The translations under genes and the position numbers were made by a program. The notes below the pieces were generated by a model. That model was given only the letters and a program-made list of their open reading frames with translations, did no database searches and was not told the DNA's origin. A DNA stretch of 64,000 nucleotides from assembly GCF_002897295.1 (NCBI RefSeq), contig NZ_BEXF01000005.1, positions 296,725-360,724 on the forward strand. Reading direction: 5' to 3'. Below, piece after piece: positions 17,996-27,583 of the stretch (position 1 is its first letter; each line of letters begins with the position of its first letter). Origin of the DNA: Brevibacillus reuszeri. Lineage in GTDB: Bacteria; Bacillota; Bacilli; Brevibacillales; Brevibacillaceae.

Positions 17996-19516
17996 TTGAA
18001 AAATCGAATACGAATGTATCTTACTCATTTGGCGTCTCCGCTAGCAATAGAAACGTTTTCTTGTCTTTCTGATGATTCGGATATCTCTGAATCCATTCTG
18101 GAGAAACGTGAAAATACTGAGGCGCTACTCGTACAACTCATTCACAGATTGGCTGACATAGTGGAAACAGAGGATATCTCCTCTTTGGACCAAGAATATA
18201 GGAATTTTTCTCATAGCTGCTTCTCTGGTGATGTCCGGCTGCCGTGTGTATTGAAAAGTATTCGGACTTTACGGGATATTATTGTTAAAAACTTAAACAG
18301 GGATCATTCCAAATTAGTGAAGTCAGATCTGGAACAAAAAGAGTTTTTGTTAACGCAGTTGATTGTTTATAGAGCTGCTGATCATTTGATGAAGCGTGTC
18401 GAACAAGACTTTCTTCAGGTGGCACAAAAGAAAGCCAATGAGAACACTGCGAGGGTATCGTGGGATGACGAGAATAGTCATGTAGTAGCAGAACAAGAGC
18501 TCGGTCACCTCGTGCTGCAATCAAGCGACATCGCGGTATTGATGATCAATCGAGACATGACCGTTATTGAAGCAAATTCCGCTCTTGTCAAGCTGCTCGG
18601 TGTAGAGCGCGAGCAGGTGATCGGTAAAAATATTGATACAGCTTTTCGCCCGCATGACAGTGAACGATTTATTCAGTGGGTGGTGGAAAAGGGGCAGTCT
18701 GGACATTATGTAGCTGAGTACAACGGAAAGTGGACAACGGTAAGTACAAGTCCCATTGTCTATAAGGGCGAGCTATGGGGTGCGATTGCTGTACTGCGCA
18801 ATGTGACAGAGAGCAAGCGTTACGAAGAGGAGCTAAGTAAACGAGAAGCGTTGGCTGCGGTTGGACAATTGGCAGCGGGTATGGCTCATGAGATTCGGAA
18901 TCCGTTGACTTCTATAAAAGGATTCATTCAGTTAATCAGAGAGCAAGGCACGACAAGTCGAAATGATTCTTATTTTTCTGTCATTTTAACTGAAATTGAA
19001 AGAATAGACGGTCTTCTAAACGATGTTCTCGTTTTAGCCAGATACAGAGACGACAACATTGTCTCCGAGCGTTTTTTAGTGATGGACGAGTTGTACGGAG
19101 TTCTGCGTTTATTGGAGCCCGAGGCAAATCGACGAGGAATCAACTTGGAGCTGAAGATCGCCCAAGGAGAGTGGTTCGTATTCGGGCATCGCTCTCGTAT
19201 AAAGCAAGCGATTTTAAATATATTGAAAAACTCGTTTGAAGCATTGCTTACCCAAGGAAATCTGGTAGTGGTTTCTGTATTTTCCTCCATTAATGAAGTT
19301 GTGATTACCGTTGAGGATAACGGTCCTGGACTCTCCGAAATTAGTAAGCAAAACCTGTTTGTCCCTTTTTATACGACCAAGCAAGAAGGAACAGGGCTCG
19401 GATTGTCAACGACACAAAGGATCATCGTTGATCATGGCGGAGAAATTTTTGCAGACAACTCGCCAAAATTGCAGGGAGCACGGTTTGAAATTCGGTTACC
19501 GCTCGCCCGGCCTTGA
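17996..19516 (+). CDS. PAS-domain sensor histidine kinase, sporulation-kinase-like
   Basis: 506 residues; TTG 17996 has AAGGAG 11 bases upstream. No membrane segment, so it is a cytosolic sensor. The N-terminal 160 residues are helical and unassigned. A PAS domain spans about 170-285 (VLMINRDMTVIEANSAL), followed by HisKA with MAHEIRNPLTSIKGF near 300 (phosphorylated His) and an ATPase domain with N-box NILKNSFEAL, VEDNGPGLS and GTGLGLS. The H-box and cytosolic layout match KinA/KinE kinases of the Spo0 phosphorelay; no response regulator is adjacent, which also fits. The actual partner is not shown. Confidence 0.85.
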   Translation: MKNRIRMYLTHLASPLAIETFSCLSDDSDISESILEKRENTEALLVQLIHRLADIVETEDISSLDQEYRNFSHSCFSGDVRLPCVLKSIRTLRDIIVKNLNRDHSKLVKSDLEQKEFLLTQLIVYRAADHLMKRVEQDFLQVAQKKANENTARVSWDDENSHVVAEQELGHLVLQSSDIAVLMINRDMTVIEANSALVKLLGVEREQVIGKNIDTAFRPHDSERFIQWVVEKGQSGHYVAEYNGKWTTVSTSPIVYKGELWGAIAVLRNVTESKRYEEELSKREALAAVGQLAAGMAHEIRNPLTSIKGFIQLIREQGTTSRNDSYFSVILTEIERIDGLLNDVLVLARYRDDNIVSERFLVMDELYGVLRLLEPEANRRGINLELKIAQGEWFVFGHRSRIKQAILNILKNSFEALLTQGNLVVVSVFSSINEVVITVEDNGPGLSEISKQNLFVPFYTTKQEGTGLGLSTTQRIIVDHGGEIFADNSPKLQGARFEIRLPLARP

Positions 19517-19545
19517 TGGGGATCAAAAGCATAGAGTGGATAAGT

Positions 19546-19576
19546 CTAAAGACGGAGCTTGAGGCCGTCTTTTCTT
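19546..19576 (+). terminator. Terminator after the PAS kinase
   Basis: AAAGACGG pairs with CCGTCTTT around AGCTTGAGG, with TTTTCTT after. It lies inside a longer open frame that begins at 19513, which argues against the upstream starts of that frame. Confidence 0.8.
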
Positions 19577-19649
19577 GTGTGTTTGCTAGGAGAATGGTCC
19601 TGAAGGAGAAAAAGTTGCAAGTCTTTCGGATCAATCTTTTTGTAACTTC

Positions 19650-19679
19650 TTGTCAAAGAGTGTCGTGCAGTGGAATAAT
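19650..19679 (+). promoter_or_regulatory. Promoter for the 166-aa gene
   Basis: TTGTCA (19650-19655) and AATAAT (19674-19679) are 18 bases apart, and the -10 has a TG one base upstream (TGGAATAAT). It places the transcript start near 19686, just before the GGGAG/TTG start at 19711. Confidence 0.5.
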
Positions 19680-19710
19680 TTACAAAAAGGCTGAACGGGA
19701 GTTGACATCA

Positions 19711-20211
19711 TTGATCCGCTTGCTAAAGAAAGGAGAAAAGGAGTGGTGGTTTTGGGAGGCCTGGTATGAAGAAAAGGAAGCGCTGTACGCGGTTCATGTT
19801 GGAACAGTTGGGGTAAAAGGCGGCCAATATTCTGTTCTGACAGATCAGGCAGCAGAGAACAATCTTCAAGCCTTACAAGAATGGATCAATGAGATGAAGG
19901 CAGAGGGGTACGTTGGGGTTACAACGGAAGACCTGCAGCCTTTACACGTCCAATTTTTCCATCTGGATGCGGAGGACGTAGAAACTCGATATTTGATCGA
20001 GCAAATCCTGGACGAATGTTTGGGGATGACTGGCAATGGGCATTGCGATGGAGGAGATGACAGCAGGGGAGGACTCGTTTTCATTTGTCGGGTACTTCAA
20101 ATCGATCAAGCTGTGGTCGACGTCAGACAAGCCCTCCGAGAAACATCATTCTTTGAAGGAGTGAGTTTGTTTACTTTTCACTCAGACAATTCTTGTATTA
20201 TACTAACATAG
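19711..20211 (+). CDS. WGR-like domain protein, unknown role
   Basis: The open frame runs from 19513, but a terminator and then a promoter lie inside its first part, so the TTG at 19711 (GGGAG at 9 bases) is the likely start, giving 166 residues. Residues 8-40 (EWWFWEAWYEEKEALYAVHV then GTVGVKGGQYSV) have the Trp-rich strand and G-x-x-G turn of WGR-type domains, which bind nucleic acid or nucleotides in other proteins. The C-terminal part is not recognised and has a glycine/aspartate loop (GHCDGGDDSRGG). The gene ends 30 bases from a convergent response regulator gene. Confidence 0.5.
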   Translation: MIRLLKKGEKEWWFWEAWYEEKEALYAVHVGTVGVKGGQYSVLTDQAAENNLQALQEWINEMKAEGYVGVTTEDLQPLHVQFFHLDAEDVETRYLIEQILDECLGMTGNGHCDGGDDSRGGLVFICRVLQIDQAVVDVRQALRETSFFEGVSLFTFHSDNSCIILT

Positions 20212-20241
20212 TGCATATTGATCAGGAGTGTAATAATCAGA

Positions 20242-20928
20242 CTATTTTACCAATTGATGCCTCAAAGCTTTGGCTACCGCTTGCGTGCGATCTTCGACTC
20301 CCATTTTTTGCAAAATGCGATGAACATGGGTTTTTACGGTTCCTTCAGAAATGAACAGGTTTTGTGCAATCTGGTCGTTTCGGTACCCGTAAGCGATTTG
20401 TTGCAAGACATCGAGTTCACGCTCGGTCAAGTCGTCCAATAATACAGGGGGATTGCTGCTTGGATCGGGTACGACCGTTCGCTGAGCTTGCAGAGCTTCT
20501 GCCAAGGCTTTGGCGGCTGTCACAGTGTGAAAAAGCGCCTCGCCCTGATAAGCACGACGAATCAGATCGAGCATTTCTTGGGAGTCTGCATCTTTTAGCA
20601 TATAGCCAACTGCACCGGCACGGATTCCGTCAACTACGTAATTATGATTGTCAAATGTCGTAAGGATCAGGACTTTTATACTCGGGTGAAGCCGCATGAT
20701 TTCACGCGTAGCATCAATTCCCGATTTATTTGGCATTTGTACGTCCATTAACACAACGTCCGGAGAGAGGACCCCGACCAGCTTGATTGCCTCATCTCCG
20801 TCGGATGCTTCCCCGATTACCTCCATATCCGGCTGCATTTGTATTACATAACCGAGCCCTTGGCGAATCATGGTCTGGTCATCGACGAGGACCACACGAA
20901 TGTTCTTGGGTTTCGTTGTTTCTGTCAT
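20242..20928 (-). CDS. NarL/LuxR-family response regulator, LiaR-like
   Basis: 228 residues. Receiver domain with VVLVDDQTMIRQGL at the start, phosphoacceptor Asp in VVLMDVQMP near residue 58 and the conserved Lys in YMLKDAD near 109. The C-terminal LuxR helix-turn-helix begins DLTERELDVLQQIAYG near 163 with SEGTVKTHVHRILQKM as recognition helix. It is the second gene of an operon with the kinase upstream (23-base gap). The LiaR/VraR/DegU group controls cell-envelope or exoenzyme genes; the target here is unknown, as no ABC transporter or lia gene is adjacent. Confidence 0.88.
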   Translation of the reverse strand: MTETTKPKNIRVVLVDDQTMIRQGLGYVIQMQPDMEVIGEASDGDEAIKLVGVLSPDVVLMDVQMPNKSGIDATREIMRLHPSIKVLILTTFDNHNYVVDGIRAGAVGYMLKDADSQEMLDLIRRAYQGEALFHTVTAAKALAEALQAQRTVVPDPSSNPPVLLDDLTERELDVLQQIAYGYRNDQIAQNLFISEGTVKTHVHRILQKMGVEDRTQAVAKALRHQLVK

Positions 20929-20951
20929 GATCGCATGCTCCTTTCTTCACG

Positions 20952-22130
20952 TTAAGATTGTTCTAAGGGAATAATGACATCTAGTTGAAATCCGTGCGGC
21001 TCACGGACAAAGTAGGCGAGACTTCCGTTCAATTGACGAATACGCTCCGAGATACCGTTTAATCCAAAGCCCGGCTTGATGGTGGTATTCGCAGTAATAT
21101 TTCCGTCATCCCGAATGGAGAGAAACAAGGATTGATTCCGCTTCTCGATGACCACCTGAATCTCTTTGGCATTGGAATGGCGCAAGGAATTTGTAACCGC
21201 TTCCTGTAAAATCCGGTAAAAGGTAATCGTCAGCTCTTGCGATAAATGAATTTCTTGGTCTGACGAAATGAGCTCCATTCTGATACCCGTATGCTTCTCG
21301 GCTTGGGACAAAAGGGCACGAAGCGGAGTCAAGCCGATCGAGGTTTTATCCATGGCAAGCGTATGCACGGAAGAGCGAATCTCCTCCAGGCTTTGCTTGG
21401 CAACACCCAGCATATTGCGCACTGCCTCTTGTGCATCCACAGGACCATCCTGAAGCATGTACTTCAAGGCGTGGAGCTGAACAATGAGCGAAGTGAGACT
21501 ATGCCCCAAGGCATCATGGATATCCCGCGCGATTCTTGTACGTTCTTCCAAGACCGCCACTTGAAGCGTATGCAGGGTAGCCTCCTGCAGCTGACCATGC
21601 GCTTCTTGCAGCTCTTTATGCGTTTTTTGCAGTTCTTCAAGATGCGTTTGATTCGTTTTGTAAGCTTCATTCTGTATGCGATATCCCCTGGCGCCGATGT
21701 AGCAACCGACAAAGGTAAGGATGAAGGGGATAACGTGTGTGATTTTTAACAGTTCGTCGAAATACAAAAGTAAGGTAGTAGTAGCACAAAAAAAGATAGC
21801 ATACGCCAAGGAACGTCGACCATCAATATGAAACCCGATAAAAACAGCGAGTGGAAGTATCATACCGTAGCCATCCCCACCCGACCAAAGCCCTTTAGCA
21901 ATAGATAATGAGCCTAGGAGGACTGTCACTAGCTCAAATTGGTAAGGCTTCCATTTCCTTTTCGACATCCAAAAGACGACAATATATAAAAAGCATAGTA
22001 AAATTGTAGTAGAAAATTGCAAAGGAGTTTCGCGCATAAACGCATCTGGTAGTAATGCTAACACAATCAGCACAGAAAACCAGATGATCAGTAAACGTTT
22101 TTGAATGGCTTTTACGCTCATTTTCAGCAA
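20952..22130 (-). CDS. HisKA_3-type membrane sensor histidine kinase
   Basis: 392 residues from TTG 22130 (AGAAGG at 8 bases on the minus strand; ATG 22121 is an alternative three codons on). About five membrane segments fill the first 150 residues, followed by a coiled coil rich in Glu/Gln/Leu (155-190), then the HisKA_3 box RIARDIHDALGHS near 200 with the phosphorylated His, the N-box LQEAVTNSLRHS near 310 and IRDDGN/GFGLNGI. This is the architecture of the DesK/LiaS group that pairs with NarL-type regulators. It senses a membrane or envelope signal by inference. Confidence 0.85.
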   Translation of the reverse strand: MLKMSVKAIQKRLLIIWFSVLIVLALLPDAFMRETPLQFSTTILLCFLYIVVFWMSKRKWKPYQFELVTVLLGSLSIAKGLWSGGDGYGMILPLAVFIGFHIDGRRSLAYAIFFCATTTLLLYFDELLKITHVIPFILTFVGCYIGARGYRIQNEAYKTNQTHLEELQKTHKELQEAHGQLQEATLHTLQVAVLEERTRIARDIHDALGHSLTSLIVQLHALKYMLQDGPVDAQEAVRNMLGVAKQSLEEIRSSVHTLAMDKTSIGLTPLRALLSQAEKHTGIRMELISSDQEIHLSQELTITFYRILQEAVTNSLRHSNAKEIQVVIEKRNQSLFLSIRDDGNITANTTIKPGFGLNGISERIRQLNGSLAYFVREPHGFQLDVIIPLEQS

Positions 22131-22335
22131 AGAAATAGCCTTCTTTCTCCAGCAGTTGTTCGCTTAGTTTCATTTTAGCATGGGGTGTCGTCTATCTCTA
22201 GATAGATGATGCCCTTGTTGAAATCATCCAGCTGATAGACTTTTCCTCCTGCTCCTATAGGTAAAATAAAGTAGGTAAATGAGCGAACTGTAAGGATGAG
22301 TCTGTGGTCATGTGTGAATGCAAGGGGAGGCTTTC

Positions 22336-22722
22336 ATGAGAGAACTGATTCAGCTGGCTAAGCTTCAGAGGGAAGCGAGTGCCTTGTTTTCACTGCTTTC
22401 AAAGAAGGTTTTGGACACAGGAGATGTTACCTGGCAGCAGGTTCTGATCTTGGAGCATATTGTAGATGGTCCAAAAACGATGGGTGACATAAGCAAGGCT
22501 GTCGATCTTTCATACAGTACAACTTCTGGGTTGATCAACAGGCTGGAGCAGGAAGGACTGGTACGCAGGTTCCGGGATCAAACGGATCGCAGAATAGTGT
22601 GGGTTTCGTTGACCGAGCGAATATTTGACCAGGAGGGGATGGAGTTAGATGATCCTAAGGCAATCTCATCTCTTCAAGCTTTACATGAGTCGTTTGCACC
22701 AAAGAGAGAATTAACAAGCTGA
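22336..22722 (+). CDS. MarR-family regulator
   Basis: 128 residues from ATG 22336 with AGGGGAGG 5 bases upstream. The winged-helix core is clear: VTWQQVLILEHI, then KTMGDISKAVDLSYSTTSGL as helix-turn-helix, then GLVRRFRDQTDRRIVWV as wing with the DxR(R) motif. It is at the short end for MarR proteins, with a brief C-terminal dimerisation tail. It lies 188 bases upstream of the RND pump gene and probably represses that operon. Confidence 0.85.
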   Translation: MRELIQLAKLQREASALFSLLSKKVLDTGDVTWQQVLILEHIVDGPKTMGDISKAVDLSYSTTSGLINRLEQEGLVRRFRDQTDRRIVWVSLTERIFDQEGMELDDPKAISSLQALHESFAPKRELTS

Positions 22723-22910
22723 TTCATTCAAACAGCAACGGCTTTGTCTTGCTTTTGATTAACAGATAAAGCCAAGTTTGAAGAAAACCTCTATCGAGGC
22801 TTCCTCAAGAAGGAGCGACGGCGTTTAGCAAAAGAGTTGTCATGCGCTCCAGAATTTATAAGCTTCGTGCTTATAAATTCTTATACGTTCAAAAAGAAGA
22901 GGTGAGTGGA

Positions 22911-25900
22911 TTGAACTTTTCAGAACTATCGATTAAACGGCCAGTTACAATGATCATGCTGACTCTGGCAATGATTATTTTTGGCTTTGTTTCTCTCCCT
23001 CGCTTGGCGATCGATTTGATGCCGGAATTGAATTTCCCGGTAGCCGTTGTGGTTACATCCGTTGACGGCGGATCTCCGAGTGAAGTAGAAAAACTGGTTA
23101 CGAAACCGATTGAGAATGCCCTAGGTACCGTATCTGATCTGGACAGCATTTCTTCGGTGTCCATTGAAGGTGCTTCTCAAGTTATCCTCATGTTTAATTG
23201 GGGAACGGATTTGGACCAAGCAACACTTAATATTCGCGAAAAAGTAGACCAGGTTCGCGGTGCATTGCCTGATTCTGCTAGGGCGCCGCGCGTTCTGCGT
23301 ATTGACCCGAACAGCCAACCAATCATTCAGTTTGCTGTAACCGGGGATCAGGATATCAACCGATTAAAAGAGTTGACTGAGGATCTGATTCAATCCCGTT
23401 TGGAGCGCATTGATGGCGTTGCCGCTGCTTCAATCAGTGGTGGACAGGATCGAGTAGTAAATATCGTGGTCGACCCAGCCAAGCTGGCAGCATACGGTCT
23501 ATCGCTTGATCAGCTGCAGCAGGCATTGTCCGCGAGTAACCTTTCTGGTTCAGCAGGGGCTGTCAGAGAAGGGGATGAAAAGCTTAATATCCGTGTACAA
23601 GGGGAATTTGCAAATGTAGACCAAATCGCTTTGACCCCGATTAACGTAGGTGGCAATTCCATTCGACTCAGCGATGTAGCAGAGGTGCAGGACACACGCG
23701 AGGAAATTACCCAGCTCAGCTATGTAAACGGAAAGCCTAGCTTGGGAATTTCCATTACGAAAGCTTCTGGCGGAAATACAATCGAAGTTGCCGATGGCGT
23801 GAAAAAAGAGCTGGAGAAGATCAAGAAAGATCTGCCAGATAATATGCAGATTACAACCACGCTCGATACTTCGACCTATATCAAAGATTCGATCTATACA
23901 ACTGCTGAACATGCCCTGTTGGGTGGTTTAGTCGGTGTAATCTTGCTGTTCTTCTTCCTCGGAAGCTTGCAATCCATGCTGATTGCGATCATCGTTTTGC
24001 CGGTTTCGATCATTGCTACATTCCTTTTGATGTACATGACGGGACAAACGATCAACCTGATTTCCCTTTCAGGTTTGACGTTGGGGTTAGGTTCATTGAT
24101 TGACTTCGCCGTTGTAATGCTGGAGAACATTTTCCGCCAGCGCGAGCAAGGCAAAGGCATGATGGAAGCAGCATTGGTCGGTTCAAAAGAAGTTGGTACG
24201 GCGGTTATGGCGTCAGCGCTTGCGCAAATTTGCGTATTCTTGCCGATTGCTTTGACAGAAGGTATTGCTTCCGAGCTGTTTGGACCTTTGGCGTTGACGG
24301 TAGTTTACTCCCATATCGCAGCGCTCGTATTCTCGATCTTGCTTGTACCGATGCTCAGCTCACGCATTTTGAAAAAGGTACCGAATCATTCCAACCATGA
24401 AAATTACAGAGGAATCAACCCGGTTACTTGGTTCAACATCGGATTCGGCAAAGTGGAAAAGGGTTATCACAGACTGCTGAAATGGGCGTTGGGTCATCGT
24501 AAAACCGTCATGAGTTCGGCGATCATCATGATGATTGGTTCGTTGATGCTTATCCCAATGATTGGTGCGGAGTTTATTCCGAGCATGGACCAAGGACAAG
24601 TTAGCGTCTCTATTAAAATGCCGAATGGTACTGTCCTCGCGGAAACCGAGAAGGTCGCGAAGCAGGTAGAGGACATCGTAAACACCGTTCCTGAAAAAGA
24701 TATTGTTTCTACCTCAATTGGTAGCAATGGTTCTCCGATCGCGAGTACCTTGTCCTCCAATCAAGCAAACATTACGCTGATATTGGTGGATGTGACCAAA
24801 CGGACGCGTTCTTCCGATGAGATCGTAATGGACTTGCAAAATCAATTGAAGCCAATCGCAGGACCAGAAATTAAAGTTAGCGCCGCTCAAGGGATGTCGA
24901 CAGGATCTCCAATCGAAATGACTGTTCGCGGAGATGACCTGGATGTACTCAAAGACATCAGTAGCATCATTAAAGGTGAAGTAGAAAGCGTACCGGGAAC
25001 CAGCAATGTTTCGACCAGCATGGAGGAATCCAGACAGGAATTCGAAGTGAAGGTAAATGCTGAGAAAGCAGGTCTGTACGGCTTGTCTACAGGACAAATT
25101 CTCTCCAGTGTACGTACTTCTTTCCAAGGTCAAACGGTAACGAAGTACCGCACAGGTGACGATGAGATTGACATTAAACTCAAACTGCCTGAAAATTATC
25201 AGGAAGATATCAATTACTTGAACAACTTGCGTATTTCTGCACCTGGTGGAGCCCAGATTGCTCTAAGCTCTGTCGCGACCATTAGTAGAGTAGATGTTCC
25301 GCTGACGATCAATCGTTCGAACCTGACGCGCGAAGTGAAAGTGACGAGCGATCTGGCAGGACGCGATCTTAATTCCGTATCCAAGGATATTCAAGCCAAA
25401 ATCGATAAACTAAACCTTCCAGACGGATATAAGGTTCAATTTGGAGGACAAAGTGAGGATATGGCCGAGTCATTTGGTAGTCTTGGTCTAGCTATTATCC
25501 TCTCGGTAGTTTTGCTTTACATGGTAATGGCTGCACAGTTTGAATCTCTCTACAGTCCATTTATCATTATGTTCTCGGTTCCACCTACCATCACGGGCGT
25601 ACTCCTGGGACTGCTTGTGACTGGAACGACAATCAGCGTATCGGTGTTTATCGGGTACATTCTATTGATTGGTCTGGTTGTGAATAACGCGATCGTACTG
25701 ATCGACTATGTAAACCAATTACGTGCAAAAGGCTGGGAGCTGCACGACGCGATTCTTCACGCCGGACCGATTCGTCTGCGTCCGATTTTGATGACGACAC
25801 TCACTACGATTCTGGCGATTGGACCACTTGCGTTTGCAGGCGGTTCTGGTACAGAAACACAGGCGCCAATGGCTGTTACCGTTATTTTCGGTTTGAGCTT

Positions 25901-26048
25901 TGCTACTTTGATTACGTTGGTACTGGTTCCAGTAGTGGCTTCGTGGTTTGATGACATGGGCAAGAAGTCTCGTTTGAGAAAGCAAAAAAGGAAAGAGAAA
26001 AAAGCAGAGAAAAAAGCAAAGAAAATCGCTCCCGCTTTGGAATCGTAA
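22911..26048 (+). CDS. RND-family efflux pump (SwrC/AcrB-like)
   Basis: 1045 residues from TTG 22911, which follows AGAGGTGA; an in-frame reading to 22842 has no site. Typical 12-helix RND layout: helix 1 (residues 12-30), large extracellular loop (about 35-325), helices 2-6 (about 330-480), second loop (about 560-860) and helices 8-12 to about 1020, ending in a Lys-rich tail. Helix 4 has LIDFAVVMLENIFR, with one Asp of the usual Asp-Asp pair replaced by Phe, which I believe is usual in Gram-positive SwrC types. It exports hydrophobic compounds by proton antiport; SwrC exports surfactin. The adaptor gene follows at 30 bases. Confidence 0.9.
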   Translation: MNFSELSIKRPVTMIMLTLAMIIFGFVSLPRLAIDLMPELNFPVAVVVTSVDGGSPSEVEKLVTKPIENALGTVSDLDSISSVSIEGASQVILMFNWGTDLDQATLNIREKVDQVRGALPDSARAPRVLRIDPNSQPIIQFAVTGDQDINRLKELTEDLIQSRLERIDGVAAASISGGQDRVVNIVVDPAKLAAYGLSLDQLQQALSASNLSGSAGAVREGDEKLNIRVQGEFANVDQIALTPINVGGNSIRLSDVAEVQDTREEITQLSYVNGKPSLGISITKASGGNTIEVADGVKKELEKIKKDLPDNMQITTTLDTSTYIKDSIYTTAEHALLGGLVGVILLFFFLGSLQSMLIAIIVLPVSIIATFLLMYMTGQTINLISLSGLTLGLGSLIDFAVVMLENIFRQREQGKGMMEAALVGSKEVGTAVMASALAQICVFLPIALTEGIASELFGPLALTVVYSHIAALVFSILLVPMLSSRILKKVPNHSNHENYRGINPVTWFNIGFGKVEKGYHRLLKWALGHRKTVMSSAIIMMIGSLMLIPMIGAEFIPSMDQGQVSVSIKMPNGTVLAETEKVAKQVEDIVNTVPEKDIVSTSIGSNGSPIASTLSSNQANITLILVDVTKRTRSSDEIVMDLQNQLKPIAGPEIKVSAAQGMSTGSPIEMTVRGDDLDVLKDISSIIKGEVESVPGTSNVSTSMEESRQEFEVKVNAEKAGLYGLSTGQILSSVRTSFQGQTVTKYRTGDDEIDIKLKLPENYQEDINYLNNLRISAPGGAQIALSSVATISRVDVPLTINRSNLTREVKVTSDLAGRDLNSVSKDIQAKIDKLNLPDGYKVQFGGQSEDMAESFGSLGLAIILSVVLLYMVMAAQFESLYSPFIIMFSVPPTITGVLLGLLVTGTTISVSVFIGYILLIGLVVNNAIVLIDYVNQLRAKGWELHDAILHAGPIRLRPILMTTLTTILAIGPLAFAGGSGTETQAPMAVTVIFGLSFATLITLVLVPVVASWFDDMGKKSRLRKQKRKEKKAEKKAKKIAPALES

Positions 26049-26078
26049 GACGTTTGTGGGATGAGGAGGGACAGTTTT

Positions 26079-27308
26079 ATGAACATAAGTAAAAAACCCG
26101 TCATTTTGGCGTTACTCGCCATTACATTGGTGGCAGGGTGCTCCAACCCGCAAGCGGCAACCCCGCCTACGGAAAATGTGGAGACCGTTACACCTGTACA
26201 GGTAGAGACAGTAAAAACAGGGGCTGTGAGCTCAGAAGCTGGAATCAGCGCCAAGCTGGCTCCGAGCGAAGAGGTTCAAGTTTCACCAAAAATGGGTGGA
26301 AAGATCACGTCACTGCCTGTAAAGCTTGGACAACATGTGGAGAAAGGGCAGCTGCTGTTTAAGCTGGATGAAACCGAACTGCAAAATACAGTAAGGCAGG
26401 CTGAAGCTGCATTACGTGTAGCCCAAGCAAGCCTTAACCAAACGGGCAGCAGCTCTGATCAAGGGCTGGTTCAGGCGAAAAATAGTCTGAAACAGGCGGA
26501 GACTGCATTGGCAGATGCCAAGGTTAATCAGCAGCGGATGCAACAGCTGTTTAACCAGGGAGCTATTTCTGCTCAACAAATGGAGCAAGCAAACTCCCAG
26601 CTCACGACCGCTCAAACCTCTTATGAGAATGCCCAGCAGTCTTTGCAAGCTGCTCAGCAAAAAACAGGCCTGCAAGTATCTGAGGCTTCTGTAAACCAAT
26701 CGGCTGTAAGCTTGGCAAACGCACGCGAGCAGTTGGCAAATGCAACGGTAACAGCTCCAATCAGTGGCTTTGTTTCCAGCGTGTCTGGTGCAGTTGGACA
26801 AATGTCCGGGCAACAACCTGTTGTGGTGATTGTGAATACCAATCCACTTTTAGTAAAAGCCAACTTGTCGGAAGCTGATATTACAAAGGTGAAGGTTGGT
26901 ACAGTCGTAAAGGTGAATGTACAGTCTACAGATAAAACGATCGAAGCAAAAGTAACGGCTGTCAGTCCCGTTATGGATTCCCAGTTAAAAGCGTACCCGA
27001 TCGAAATTACGATTCCGAACCCATCTAACGAACTGAAGTCCGATATGGTAGTCAATGTAACATTCCCATCGACGACTTCAGAATCAAGCAATGCGCTTGT
27101 TATTTCACGCAAAGCTGTCTTTGATCGCGATGGAAAACGTTACGTCTTTAAGCTGGAGGGAGAGATTGCCAAGCTGACAGAAGTAACAACCGGTAAATCT
27201 TCTAGTGATTCGATTGAAATTACGAGTGGACTCTCCGCAGGGGATCAGATCGTAGTAAAAGGTCAAACACTCTTGCAGGATGGAAGCAAAACCAGTATCC
27301 AAAAGTAG
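26079..27308 (+). CDS. RND efflux adaptor lipoprotein (membrane fusion protein)
   Basis: 409 residues from ATG 26079 (GAGGAGGG at 8 bases). Lipoprotein signal with lipobox LVAGC at residue 21. It then shows the HlyD/MFP order: barrel-lipoyl strand SPKMGGKITSLPVKLGQHVE with KGQLLFKLDETEL near 80-105, a long Ala/Gln-rich coiled-coil hairpin (about 110-215), lipoyl return TVTAPISGFVSSV near 225, and beta-barrel and proximal domains to the end. In Gram-positives such adaptors work with the RND pump on the outer face of the membrane. Operon with the pump. Confidence 0.9.
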   Translation: MNISKKPVILALLAITLVAGCSNPQAATPPTENVETVTPVQVETVKTGAVSSEAGISAKLAPSEEVQVSPKMGGKITSLPVKLGQHVEKGQLLFKLDETELQNTVRQAEAALRVAQASLNQTGSSSDQGLVQAKNSLKQAETALADAKVNQQRMQQLFNQGAISAQQMEQANSQLTTAQTSYENAQQSLQAAQQKTGLQVSEASVNQSAVSLANAREQLANATVTAPISGFVSSVSGAVGQMSGQQPVVVIVNTNPLLVKANLSEADITKVKVGTVVKVNVQSTDKTIEAKVTAVSPVMDSQLKAYPIEITIPNPSNELKSDMVVNVTFPSTTSESSNALVISRKAVFDRDGKRYVFKLEGEIAKLTEVTTGKSSSDSIEITSGLSAGDQIVVKGQTLLQDGSKTSIQK

Positions 27309-27333
27309 GCAAATTGGTCACTTCGAATATAGG

Positions 27334-27366
27334 AAAAGAGGCGGGGATTCTTTCCGCCTCTTTTTT
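27334..27366 (+). terminator. Terminator of the efflux operon
   Basis: AAAGAGGCGG pairs with CCGCCTCTTT, 10 bp perfect, then TTTTTT. Confidence 0.9.
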
Positions 27367-27583
27367 GTGCTCTTATGCACGCCAAGCCGCTGTTACATTA
27401 CAAAAAAAGGCATTTGCTGTGTCATGTAAAAGCAGAAAGTACCAGCAAAAAAGTAACATAATAATTATTACGTAAACTCAATTGTCACGGATTTAAGACA
27501 AAGTGTCGGTGCTACTTTTGAAGTAGGGCAAGTTTCGATACAATAAGGAATATAGTGGATGAAACAATACGTCGGAGGTAATT

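Noticed and set aside
21291..21749. 152-codon frame opposite the sensor kinase gene
   Set aside because: Lies fully antisense to a clear HisKA_3 kinase; a shadow of its codon use.
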